This document shows, piece after piece, positions 9,501 through 17,979 of a DNA stretch of 64,000 nucleotides. The notes under the pieces are model-generated. The model did not search any database. It saw nothing but the letters and a program-made list of their open reading frames with translations, and had not been told where the DNA came from. Both the position numbers and the translations under genes were made by a program. Every line of letters begins with the position of its first letter. The stretch's first letter is position 1. The stretch spans positions 7,936 to 71,935 of the forward strand of contig CAZURK010000036.1 of assembly GCA_964623055.1 (NCBI GenBank). The letters are read 5' to 3'. This DNA comes from JADHUC01 sp964623055. Its GTDB lineage: Bacteria > Planctomycetota > Planctomycetia > Pirellulales > Pirellulaceae.

Positions 9501-11131
9501 GAGAGGCGTATCGGCAGAAGCGCGAGTTGAGAAAGGCGATCGAAAATCTGAGCAAGGCGGTCGAATTGATGCCGCAGTATGTGTGGGCATGTGAATGTTT
9601 GGCATGGGCGTTGGTTGACAAGGGCGAGCGAGACCGGGCGATTGCAGTCTGTGATGAGTTGATCCGCATGTTGCCCAACTCGGCCGAACCCCGAGGGGTG
9701 CGTGCCCACAAATGGTTGCTTCTGAGGGAGTACGGCAAATCGATAGCTGATTGCGCAAAGGCGATTGAACTTGATGCGAAATATGTTCACGGCTTTGTCA
9801 TTCGTGGCCAGGCATTGCGGCTCGCCATCAGGTTCGACGAATCCATCGCCGATTTCAATAACGCGATCGAACTGGAACCGAAAAATGCATGGGCCTTCGT
9901 CGGTCGCGCCTCGACGTGGAACTCGATGGGCGAAAGTGACAAAGCCATCGCCGACTGTAACCGGGCAATTGAACTTGCCCCGAAAGATGCTGGGGCGTTT
10001 GCCGGTCGCGGTAGGGCGTGGACGACGAAAGGCGAGTACGACAAAGCCGTCGCCGATTGCACTCGAGCGATTGAACTCGCTCCGGACCAAGACGTTGGTT
10101 TCTACGAGCGAGGGGTGGTCTGGCTGGTGAAAGGCGACTACGACAGCGCCATAGACGACTTTGCCAAAGCCATTGACCTCAATCCGACATGGGCCTGTAC
10201 GTACCAGCAGATTGCCGATGCCTGGCTCGAGAAAGGCGATTATGACGAGGCGATTGCAGTCACAGAGAAGTTGCTGGCAGTGGTTCCCGACGGGCTGCAA
10301 TCATATTTGGTCCGCGGCTACGTCCTACATCGCATTGGCAGCGGGGACGAGGCCATTGCTGCCTTCGATAAGGCTCTGCAACTCGACTCGAACAGCGTAC
10401 ATGCCTTAACTGGGCGGGCAAGGGTGTGGACCGAGAAAGGTGAACTCGACAAGGCGATCCGGGACTCCAACCGAGCCGTCGACCTGCGGCCCCGATATCA
10501 CTTGCCCTATGCGAATCGCGCCGCAGCCTGGAACGCGAAGGGGCAGTACGGCAAGGCGATCGCCGACTGCAATTTTGCATTGCAGTTGAACCCGAATTCC
10601 GCCTCTGCCTACAACAACCGAGGGAACGCGTGGGCAAAGGTCGGTAGAATGAAACAGGCCCTCGCAGACTATAATCAAGCCATTCGTCTGGCGCCGGGGC
10701 TCGTGGCGGCGTACGCCAACCGCGGGCACGTCAAATTCGCCATGGAGGACTACGAGGACGCGATGGCCAATTACGAACAGGTGTTGGCGTGGCCGGCGTG
10801 GCCCAACGTGGTGGACGCTCTGGTGGGATGTGGGGCCGTCCATCTTGTCCGAGACGAATGGGACGAGGCGATTGCCGACTACGAGCTGGTGCTCGAGCGT
10901 GATCGTTCGCACGTCGCTGCGCTGCTTGGTCGCGGTGCTGCGAGACGCGCCAAGGGCGACTTCGACGGGGCGCTTGCTGATTTTGGGGAGGTCGTTCGTG
11001 TAGCACCGAGGACGGGAGCGGGGCACTACGCTTGCGCGGACGTGCTGATCCTCATGGAAAGGCGTAATGACGCTGTGGCGGTTTGTGAAGAGGCGATGCG
11101 CATGGGTCTGGCGTGGAGCGGTTCACGGTAG
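6537..11131 (+). CDS. Large secreted protein: hydrolase-like N-terminus, SH3-like domain and 20 TPR repeats (interrupted by assembly gap)
   Basis: The frame opens at 6537 with a signal peptide (MSSMIHRCCVVAA, cleavage near SRAADPP) and stays open to the N gap at 8955. After the gap the frame differs, but merging the 55-bp duplicated ends (8900-8954 and 9055-9109) removes 155 positions and restores one frame of 1479 aa. The N-terminal part has GFSSG, like an alpha/beta-hydrolase nucleophile elbow, then a charged helical region. Residues near GDRVVAVTDVPL to MRGWIEAKHI look SH3-like. About 20 TPR units follow (GAAWLEKGEYDKAIADCNRAIELDP type) to the C-terminus. The stretch 8460-8720 is compositionally odd and may mark the junction of two ancestral genes, the second starting near the ATG at 8628. 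Likely an extracytoplasmic scaffold; function unknown. Confidence 0.65.
8900..9109. other. Assembly gap (100 N) flanked by a 55-bp duplicated contig overlap
   Basis: N bases fill 8955-9054. The 55 bases before the gap (8900-8954) are identical to the 55 after it (9055-9109). This is what a scaffolder leaves when two contigs ending in the same k-mer are joined without merging. Collapsing the duplicate gives an uninterrupted TPR reading frame (…AAWLE then EGEYDKT…). The true gap is therefore probably zero, unless extra TPR units collapsed here. Confidence 0.85.
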
Positions 11132-11175
11132 AGACTGCTTTTGCGGGAGGGCGAAAACGAGGCGCGGTATATGTG

Positions 11176-11345
11176 ATGCAGGATACGGGATGCGAGAAGT
11201 GGGAGTCGACACTTCGGAGCGGTGTTGTAAGCTCGGGCCGGGGCGCACTGGTACCATTGTGGTGCCCAAACCCGTGGCCTACTGCGCATCCCGTATCCCG
11301 CATCCCGCATCTAGAATCCCGAATCCCGTTTCCCGCACCCCGCTT
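11176..11345. repeat. Degenerate CATCCCG heptad repeats with inverted partner
   Basis: From 11285 the plus strand reads variants of CATCCCG / TATCCCG / AATCCCG about eight times (to about 11340). A reverse-complement partner lies at 11176-11195; that 20-mer pairs with 11285-11304 with one mismatch. The block lies between the stop of the TPR gene and the end of convergent leuA, so a long hairpin could form in both transcripts. Confidence 0.6.
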
Positions 11346-11358
11346 CCGTTTCGGCCCG

Positions 11359-12876
11359 TCAGGAATTCGGAATTTGGTTCACCGCGTTTAGCGTTGCCTT
11401 GATTGTGGCTTCCACCGTGTCGGTGGACACGCCGCGGCCTCGATACATGACGTCGTCGTGTTCGATGTCCACAATCGCCTCGCCTTGAGCGTCGCGCCCG
11501 ATCGTTGCGCTGCGAGCCTCAAAATCCTTGCACACAAGTTTTCTACCGGTGATCTTCTCCACGACCGAGAAGGCCGCGTCGATGGGCCCATCGCCGACCT
11601 CCAGTTCCTCGGTGAATTGCTCGTCACCATGGCTCAGCGTCAGTTTTGCGCGAGGCGAGCGGCTCGTACCGGATGAGGCTTCAAACGCGACTAGTTTCCA
11701 GTCGTCCTCGTGACCGCCGTGCAATTCCTGTTCGACCAGCGCCACGATATCGCCGTCGTAGATGTCCTTCTTCTTGTCGGCCAGTTTCTTGAACTCGACA
11801 AACACCGTGCCCACCTGTTCGTCGGTCAGATGGAAGCCCAGGGCGTTTACGCGGTCCTTCAAGGCCGCCCGTCCACTATGCTTTCCCAGCACCAGTTCGG
11901 TCCTTTGAAAGCCAACGTCCTCGGGTCGCATGATCTCGTAGGTGGTGCGCTCTTTCAGCATCCCGTGTTGATGGATACCCGCTTCGTGAGCAAAGGCGTT
12001 GCGCCCAACGATGGCCTTGTTGCGTTGGACTTGAATGCCTGTGACAGACGCTACCAAACGGCTGGTTGGAACCAGACGTTTCGTGTTGACTCCAGTCTGG
12101 CACCGGTAGTAGTCGGCACGCGTCCGGATGGCCATCACGATCTCTTCCAGCGAGCAATTGCCGGCCCGTTCGCCAATGCCGTTGATCGTGCATTCGACTT
12201 GCCCTGCGCCGTTTTCCACAGACGCCAGGCTGTTGGCCACGGCCATACCCAGGTCGTTGTGGCAATGGACGCTGATAACGGCTTTGTCGATGTTTGGAAC
12301 GCGTTCGCGCAGCACCCGGATCGTCTCGCCCATGCGGGCCGGCGTGGCGTAGCCGACTGTATCGGGAATGTTGACGGTCGTCGCTCCGGCCGCGATCGCA
12401 GCCTCGACCACTTCGCACAGGAAATCGTGCTCGGTGCGGGCCGCGTCCTCGGGCGAGAACTCAACGTCCTCGCAATACCCGGCTGCTCGTTTCACGCCGG
12501 CCACGGCGCGTGTGACGATCTCCTCGGGAGTCATGCGAAGTTTGAATTCCCGGTGAATCGCGCTGGTAGCCAGGAAGACGTGAATGCGGGCTCGTTCCGC
12601 GTGTTTGATCGCCTCCCACGCACGGTCGATATCGTCGTCGTTGCATCGAGCGAGCCCGCAAATCGTGGACCCCCGTATCGCCTTGGCAATCTCACGCACG
12701 GCCTCGAAATCGCCAGGGGAAGCGATGGGAAAGCCGGCTTCGATGATGTCAACTCCCAGATCCACGAGGGCCTGGGCGATTTCCATCTTCTCGTTCAAGT
12801 TCATGCTCGCGCCCGGCGACTGCTCGCCGTCGCGCAGTGTCGTGTCGAAAATCCTGATCTTTCGCTTGTCTGTCAT
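11359..12876 (-). CDS. leuA: 2-isopropylmalate synthase
   Basis: A 505-aa enzyme for the first committed step of leucine synthesis, condensing acetyl-CoA with 2-oxoisovalerate. It begins MTDKRKIRIFDTTLRDGEQSPGA, the HMGL-like active-site opening with the metal-binding DTTLRDGEQ. A TIM barrel follows with VHCHNDLGMA (metal-binding HxHND) and NGIGERAGN. The C-terminal LeuA allosteric domain (about residue 370 onward) carries leucine feedback control. The frame extends 43 codons upstream of this ATG, but those residues look non-coding and homologues start at MTDK. The 5' region holds a Leu-rich leader peptide and a terminator, so transcription is likely controlled by attenuation. Confidence 0.95.
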   Translation of the reverse strand: MTDKRKIRIFDTTLRDGEQSPGASMNLNEKMEIAQALVDLGVDIIEAGFPIASPGDFEAVREIAKAIRGSTICGLARCNDDDIDRAWEAIKHAERARIHVFLATSAIHREFKLRMTPEEIVTRAVAGVKRAAGYCEDVEFSPEDAARTEHDFLCEVVEAAIAAGATTVNIPDTVGYATPARMGETIRVLRERVPNIDKAVISVHCHNDLGMAVANSLASVENGAGQVECTINGIGERAGNCSLEEIVMAIRTRADYYRCQTGVNTKRLVPTSRLVASVTGIQVQRNKAIVGRNAFAHEAGIHQHGMLKERTTYEIMRPEDVGFQRTELVLGKHSGRAALKDRVNALGFHLTDEQVGTVFVEFKKLADKKKDIYDGDIVALVEQELHGGHEDDWKLVAFEASSGTSRSPRAKLTLSHGDEQFTEELEVGDGPIDAAFSVVEKITGRKLVCKDFEARSATIGRDAQGEAIVDIEHDDVMYRGRGVSTDTVEATIKATLNAVNQIPNS

Positions 12877-13080
12877 TCTAAGAAACGCCTTTCTTGCGTT
12901 GTGGGTTTCGAGGACAAGAGGAATACCGATGGTGGCACTACCACGCACGCCAGCCCTTGGCTGGCGGCGGCAGTAACAACCACGCCCTCGATGGACCGCA
13001 TGCAACGCGTCGAATTATTGAGAAAGGCGTCATTGTCCTGTCTGATCTCCGAGTAGGTCCCGGCTGCCGGGCGTCAAGTT

Positions 13081-13120
13081 GGCAAACAAAAAGCCCCGAG
13101 GTTTTCAGGACCTCGGGGCT
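13081..13120 (-). terminator. Rho-independent terminator, probable leu attenuator
   Basis: Reading the minus strand, an 11-bp perfect stem (AGCCCCGAGGT, from 13120, with ACCTCGGGGCT ending at 13092) has a 7-nt loop and is followed by TTTTTGTTT. It lies 32 bases after the stop of the leader peptide and about 205 bases before leuA. It therefore stands where an attenuator would cut off leuA transcription when leucine is plentiful. Confidence 0.85.
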
Positions 13121-13152
13121 GTTGCTTGGTCTGTCCTTTGTGCAATCTCCCC

Positions 13153-13215
13153 CTACGGCCCTCTGCCGTCAAGCAATAGCAGCGATAGTAGGGTGAGCAT
13201 CGTAGACATCGCCAT
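13153..13215 (-). CDS. leuL: Leu-rich leader peptide of the leuA attenuator
   Basis: A 20-residue open frame, MAMSTMLTLLSLLLLDGRGP, followed by TAG. Seven residues are leucine (positions 7, 9, 10, 12-15), using CTC, CTA three times, CTG, TTG and CTT. AAAGGA just upstream favours the first or third codon as start (13215 or 13209). The leader ends 32 bases before a strong intrinsic terminator and is preceded by a consensus-like promoter. Ribosome stalling at the Leu codons would be expected to prevent terminator formation. ACGGC/GCCGT at the 3' end of the frame could form a pause hairpin. The Leu-run followed by GRGP is like LeuL leaders of other bacteria. Confidence 0.85.
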   Translation of the reverse strand: MAMSTMLTLLSLLLLDGRGP

Positions 13216-13262
13216 CGTCCTTTGGACAATCCTTCAGAATACAGTATCGACCTCTCTACAAC

Positions 13263-13291
13263 AATCTAGCCACTCGTTTTCTCACCGTCAA
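13263..13291 (-). promoter_or_regulatory. Sigma-70-type promoter for the leu leader-leuA transcript
   Basis: On the minus strand TTGACG (13291-13286) is separated by 17 bases from TAGATT (13268-13263). The -35 matches the consensus at five of six positions and the -10 at four of six. The expected start near 13256 gives a 5' leader of about 40 bases before the leader peptide. It starts 16 bases after the stop of lptF/G, so leuA need not depend on read-through. Confidence 0.7.
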
Positions 13292-13306
13292 GCGAGGTAG
13301 ATCGCG

Positions 13307-14497
13307 TCAATACCTCAGAGTTCGCCGCAGCATCCACAACCCGGCTATCGCCAGGATGACATTACCCAACCACACCGAGTAGGGTGGCAGGTCGCCACTC
13401 TTGGCCCGGTCGACGCCGTATGCAAGCAGCGGGTAGTAGACGACAAGTATTGGCAGAAAACAAACCGCAAAACTGGTCCACAAGTCCCGATTGCGCATGC
13501 GGACAGCCAATGGCGCGCCCACCAAAACAAAGAACAAGCAACTGAACCCATTCGCCCATCGACGCCAGGGCACCGTCTCGAGCCGGTGTAGGCGATCACG
13601 GGCGTTTTTCAGTCGCGCATTATGTGAATTCCACTCGGCCGACGCCAGCCCGGCCATGTCGCCCGTGAGCATCTGGAATGCGGCCCGGACGGCCAACTCC
13701 TGCTGAAGTTGTTCGATTTCCGCCTCCTGCTTGCTGGTCTCCGGACCGATTCGCCAAAGCGGCAGATTAGAGGTACTACCGGCATAGCTGGCTTTGCGAG
13801 CCGCCTCGGTCAACGGGATTTCGTGCGTGATCGTCTTGCCGGGAAACTTCAGTGTCACCTTATCGTCCACTCTGACTTGCCCGTCGGTCAGGAGAACGTT
13901 TAACAGGCCATTGTCTTGATCCAACTGCAATTCGGCCTCACGGGCGGTCACAACGGTGGCTGGCGAATCCTCTCCGGAATGGAAACGGATCAACGGTCGG
14001 ACCAGCTTTCGACCGTCCACTCCTTTGACGTTGATCGAAAACTGCCGCGTGGCATACGATCGTTGCGTACGCAACATCCCATAGGCGATTTGCTCGACCG
14101 AGTGCAATATCACCCGCTGCATTCCCCTCTTCCCCCACGACACCGCCACGTCATTCAGCCACACAGCGACCAGGCTCACCAGAAACGCGAGCACGAACGC
14201 CGGAGTGACGATCCTCATCGGGGATACCCCCAGCGATTTGATCGCCGTGATTTCGTTCGACGCGGACATCCGCCCATACACGCTGCACACGGCGAATAGA
14301 ATCGTCCCGGGCACCGCGAACCGCAGAGCATTGGGCATGGCGTACGGCACAAGCTTGATGATCGGCTCCGGCCCCAACCCCTGACGAATCGCCTCCTGGG
14401 CAACCCCCACGATCAACATCAACACGGTCATCCCTGCCAAAGTGACAAGAAAAACCTTCAGAAGTTCGCCCAGTACGTGGCGAGTGAGCTGTGTCAT
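13307..14497 (-). CDS. LptF/LptG family permease (YjgP/YjgQ)
   Basis: A 396-aa inner-membrane protein of the LptF/LptG family, the membrane part of the ABC machine that moves lipopolysaccharide to the outer membrane. There are three hydrophobic helices near the N-terminus (LLKVFLVTLAGMTVLML, LRFAVPGTILFAVCSVYG with the conserved ASNEITAIKSLGVS segment, and IVTPAFVLAFLVSLVAVWL). A periplasmic beta-rich region follows, then three C-terminal helices. The start MTQLTRHVLGELLK fits the family; the frame upstream of it does not. It lies upstream of the leu leader in the same direction. Which of LptF or LptG it is cannot be told from one copy. Confidence 0.85.
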   Translation of the reverse strand: MTQLTRHVLGELLKVFLVTLAGMTVLMLIVGVAQEAIRQGLGPEPIIKLVPYAMPNALRFAVPGTILFAVCSVYGRMSASNEITAIKSLGVSPMRIVTPAFVLAFLVSLVAVWLNDVAVSWGKRGMQRVILHSVEQIAYGMLRTQRSYATRQFSINVKGVDGRKLVRPLIRFHSGEDSPATVVTAREAELQLDQDNGLLNVLLTDGQVRVDDKVTLKFPGKTITHEIPLTEAARKASYAGSTSNLPLWRIGPETSKQEAEIEQLQQELAVRAAFQMLTGDMAGLASAEWNSHNARLKNARDRLHRLETVPWRRWANGFSCLFFVLVGAPLAVRMRNRDLWTSFAVCFLPILVVYYPLLAYGVDRAKSGDLPPYSVWLGNVILAIAGLWMLRRTLRY

Positions 14498-14773
14498 GTC
14501 AATACTGGCTGGAGCGGGGTGCCAACACGGTGGATGTGCCTCGACGGCGGAGAACCAAGCAAGTCGAGGCCGCAATGCCGGTCTTCAGTCATCATCGGCG
14601 CACGGAAACGCGCGTACCTGGGGACTTTAGCAGGTTGCGATCGTTCTTGAAACGACGATTCTACCGGGGGTGCTAGCAGGGAGTGCGAGCGGCATGTTGA
14701 ATATCGCCTGGCAACCGAACCAGCTACAATAGCTTGGGGCCATCCGAAATGGCATCAGTTACAGGGATACACC

Positions 14774-16207
14774 ATGATCTGGAGAGTCGACGTGCCCCGG
14801 CACCAATTTGCCACTACCGTTTTCTTGCTGATACTTGGCATTTGTGCGAACGGGCTTCGTGCGGAATCAATGAAGCCCAACATTGTCTTCATCCTGGTCG
14901 ACGATCAGGGGTACTACGACCTCGGCTGCTACGGAGCGACGGAGTTCAAAACCCCTCGTATCGACACGATGGCCGCCGAGGGAGTTCGATTCACGGATTA
15001 CTACGCAGCGGCACCGATCTGCAGCCCGTCGCGCGCTGGACTGTTGACCGGTTGCTACCCTCGCCGAGTCGGTTTGGCGACCTGGGTACAGCGTGCGGAT
15101 TCGCGAATCGGTCTGCATCCGGATGAGTTGACGATTGCCGAACTGTTGAGCGCGAACGGCTACGCGACAGCCTGCATCGGAAAATGGCACCTTGGTTTTC
15201 ACGAGCCGTTCTTGCCTCGGCAGCAGGGATTCGATCACTACTTCGGTCTGCTGCACAATCTGGATCCGGTCGAAGTTGTCTATTTCGAGAAAGATGGCGG
15301 CGTGCCGCTGGTGCGTGGACAAGAGATCGTGAAACGACCGGCCGATCCCGCAGAATTGACGCGTGCTTACACCGACGAGGCAATCGCGTTTATGGAACAA
15401 AACAAAGACCGCCCCTTCTTCCTCTACCTCCCACACACGATGCTTCACACGCCGCTCGGTGTCAGTGACGAGTTCAAAGGCACGTCCAACTTCGGCGAGT
15501 ACGGCGACGCGACTCAGGAACTCGATCACAACGTCGGCCGCATTTTTGATACACTCAGGCGACTGAGGATCGACGACAACACAATTGTCGTCTACGCCTC
15601 GGACAATGGACGAGGCCCGGGACGTAACGAGCGTCAGCCGATTCGCGGTCGCAAGCTTTCGACCCTCGAAGGTGGCATCCGAGTTCCTTGCATCGCCTGG
15701 GGGCCGGGACTGGGCTTGCGATCGAGGTGTGAGACTCCCGAGGTCGTCCGCGCAATGGACTGGTACGCAACACTGGCTTCGCTTGCCGACGTCAAGGTCC
15801 CCTCGGACCGTGTGATCGACGGGCGGGATCTCAGCCCACTGTTGACCGGGAAGACGGACACCGTGCCGACGCCGGCCGAGGGGCTATCGCTGAACGCTGC
15901 AGTCCCTCTCCGTCGGCCGTGGAACCCGCCTGGGGAATGGAAGGACCTGATTGCGCGAGATGAATACAACAACGCTTTTTTCTACCACGGTAGCCATGGT
16001 GCGTTGGCCGCGGTGCGGTGGAATCAGTGGAAGCTCTTTCTGAATCCAACGCTCCAGCTCTACGATTTGACAAATGACCCTGGTGAGTCGAAGCCTGTGC
16101 GCAACGGCGCAATGATACGAAAGCTGCGCGGTATGGCCATCCTTTTCCAAGAGGAAATGCGTACCGGCGTGCGACCCGCCGGAGAGGTCCCGCGGCGCCA
16201 TGAATGA
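14774..16207 (+). CDS. Secreted arylsulfatase-type sulfatase
   Basis: A 477-aa sulfatase with an N-terminal signal segment (TTVFLLILGICANGLRAES). NIVFILVDDQGYYDLGCYG provides metal-binding aspartates. The formylglycine motif CSPSRAGLLTG begins at Cys83. GKWHLG supplies conserved Lys and His, and YASDNG the second metal-binding Asp-Asn pair. The Cys-type motif requires oxidation to formylglycine by a separate FGE. AGGG stands seven bases before the ATG. A broken paralogous N-terminus lies 3 kb downstream (17790-17898). The substrate (sulfated polysaccharide or glycolipid) cannot be inferred. Confidence 0.9.
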   Translation: MIWRVDVPRHQFATTVFLLILGICANGLRAESMKPNIVFILVDDQGYYDLGCYGATEFKTPRIDTMAAEGVRFTDYYAAAPICSPSRAGLLTGCYPRRVGLATWVQRADSRIGLHPDELTIAELLSANGYATACIGKWHLGFHEPFLPRQQGFDHYFGLLHNLDPVEVVYFEKDGGVPLVRGQEIVKRPADPAELTRAYTDEAIAFMEQNKDRPFFLYLPHTMLHTPLGVSDEFKGTSNFGEYGDATQELDHNVGRIFDTLRRLRIDDNTIVVYASDNGRGPGRNERQPIRGRKLSTLEGGIRVPCIAWGPGLGLRSRCETPEVVRAMDWYATLASLADVKVPSDRVIDGRDLSPLLTGKTDTVPTPAEGLSLNAAVPLRRPWNPPGEWKDLIARDEYNNAFFYHGSHGALAAVRWNQWKLFLNPTLQLYDLTNDPGESKPVRNGAMIRKLRGMAILFQEEMRTGVRPAGEVPRRHE

Positions 16208-16245
16208 AGGCTGACGCCGTATGAGCAGCGGCCGAGTCGACTTGG

Positions 16246-17466
16246 CTATGCCTTAGTCTCCAGGCCGTGTTGATCGTACTGGCGGATTCCCTCCAGCACG
16301 ACTTCGATCGTTTTGCGAATGCACTCGCGATCCATGTTGTCCGGGCAGTCACGGCGGTTGTGGTAATAGTCGGCCGGGCGGGGATCCATGGCGCAAAGGG
16401 CCGCGGCTGGGATCCCGGCGAGTGTGAAGACCGTCGCGTCGGTGGAACCCAGGTACACGGACGCGTAGCCCATTTCCAGACCACACCGCCGCCCGGCGTC
16501 GTGCAACCACTGGCAGACAGCCGGGTCGTGTCGGACCGAGCCGTTGCGGTCGCGGGTGTAGACGCGGAGGTGGTTCAGATCGCGGATCGTGTCGAGCGTC
16601 ACCACGGCCGTCGGTACGTCCTGCCAATCGTCTTTCAAGCGACGTGTGAATGCCTTGGCCCCTCGCAGGCCCGCCTCCTCGGATCCGGTGATGAGGTAGA
16701 TGAGTTCGGTGTTTTCGAGTTGGAGCCCACTGGCGCGAAGGTATTTGGCTAGGCCAGTGATGATCAGGGCGCCGCTCAGGTCGTCGTTCGCGCCGGGCGA
16801 AACCTGGCGGAACGACGTGAACCAGATGGCGATGAAGATTCCGGGCACAAACGCAAGCTGACTGAGGCCCACGACAGTGCGAAGCTCTGGAGAGCCGGCC
16901 CCGCAGCATTCCAGTGCGACGACCGCCGCGCCGGCGCAGAACACAATTGCCCCGCTCGCAAAGGCATACCAGACAAGAAACGGAAAGACCCTGGGAAAAC
17001 GATAGTGCCACCGCCATTCATAGGCCGCATCCGCGTGTGCATTCAGCACAAGTCGCCGCAAGACCTTGCCCGACGGCCGCTGGGTCCCCAGCACGTTGTG
17101 TGAAGTCCGCTTGGGGAACAAGGGGTCGATCAGTTGCCAATAGAGCCCAAGTTCGCAGTACAGAATAACAATCGCAACGGCACTAATCTGCAGGGCCAGC
17201 CACGGCGAAATCCACCAGCCAACAATCGCTCCGAACAGCAGAGCCCCAGTTATTCTGGGCGTGGCGAAGAATGCCTTCTGGGCCACGGGGAAAGCCTCGA
17301 ATCTGACAGGGCCGTCGGTAACTGGCTCGAGTTCATCCCGCAAGAACCGTTGGGCCTGTTCCTCTCCATCGCTGCCCGGAGGACGAGGACCAAACGAATC
17401 AACCACCTGCCGCGCCGCTTGCAGCACGTAGTCGGCAGCGCGATCCACCAAGTCCTGAGCAACCAT
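16246..17466 (-). CDS. M28-family zinc metallopeptidase with internal membrane segments
   Basis: A 406-aa protein with M28 metal ligands: NAHAD, SPGANDDLSG, GSEEAGL with the catalytic Glu pair, and the late YYHNRRD histidine. Between the N-terminal part and the catalytic core there are hydrophobic stretches (ALLFGAIVGWWISPWLALQISAVAIVILY and the FLVWYAFASGAIVFCAGAAVVAL region), plus another near FVPGIFIAIWF. This suggests a membrane-anchored aminopeptidase or glutaminyl-cyclase-like enzyme. GGAGGAAGC directly precedes the ATG. It converges on the sulfatase gene to its left. Confidence 0.8.
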   Translation of the reverse strand: MVAQDLVDRAADYVLQAARQVVDSFGPRPPGSDGEEQAQRFLRDELEPVTDGPVRFEAFPVAQKAFFATPRITGALLFGAIVGWWISPWLALQISAVAIVILYCELGLYWQLIDPLFPKRTSHNVLGTQRPSGKVLRRLVLNAHADAAYEWRWHYRFPRVFPFLVWYAFASGAIVFCAGAAVVALECCGAGSPELRTVVGLSQLAFVPGIFIAIWFTSFRQVSPGANDDLSGALIITGLAKYLRASGLQLENTELIYLITGSEEAGLRGAKAFTRRLKDDWQDVPTAVVTLDTIRDLNHLRVYTRDRNGSVRHDPAVCQWLHDAGRRCGLEMGYASVYLGSTDATVFTLAGIPAAALCAMDPRPADYYHNRRDCPDNMDRECIRKTIEVVLEGIRQYDQHGLETKA

Positions 17467-17789
17467 GCTTCCTCCGTACCATTCAGATAAGTCGACTCGG
17501 GCACAGCATTGGAGGACATCTCACTTGCGACGATCGCCGTTTGGTGGCCTCTCTGCTCTCTCCGTTCCGCCATCCCGAAGCACGAATGGTGCAGTGCGTC
17601 GGCTGAGTCGCCTATCCCATCGTAATTGACGTACTGAGAACCGTCGAGCCATGACCACGAGGACCGACCTGAGGTCTCCGCCGCATCTTGGAGGCGTGTG
17701 GTCGTCCCGGCGGCGAGGCCGGAGAAGCGCGCCGAGCGTGGCGAGAGGCGGGAACAATGATCGCAGTAAACTCACAACTCCCGCGCTCA

Positions 17790-17898
17790 CGCTGATACTC
17801 GGCATTCCCGCGAGTGGACTACGTGCCGGATTTGTGAAGATAACATCCTCTTCCTCACGGTCGACGATCTGGGTTGCTACGACCTTGTCTGGGATTGA
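17790..17898 (+). pseudogene. Remnant of a sulfatase N-terminus
   Basis: The plus strand encodes LILGIPASGLRAG then, after a one-base frame change near GTGAAGAT, NILFLTVDDLGCYDLVWD and a stop. This matches the start of the intact sulfatase at 14774 (LILGICANGLRA and NIVFILVDDQGYYDL). Stretches of DNA such as CTGATACT-GGCATT, GTCGACGATC and CTACGACCT are shared. The active-site and later parts are absent. The rest of 17467-17979 holds no recognisable gene. Confidence 0.75.
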
Positions 17899-17979
17899 GC
17901 CAAAGGGTTGAAATGGGCCTGCGGTCTTCTGATAATCGAATTCGACGTCCGGTAGCCCTAGGGACGCAGAGGATTGTCG

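Noticed and set aside
11710..13056. Plus-strand frame of 448 aa opposite leuA
   Set aside because: Shadow of leuA; it also runs across part of the leuA leader region.
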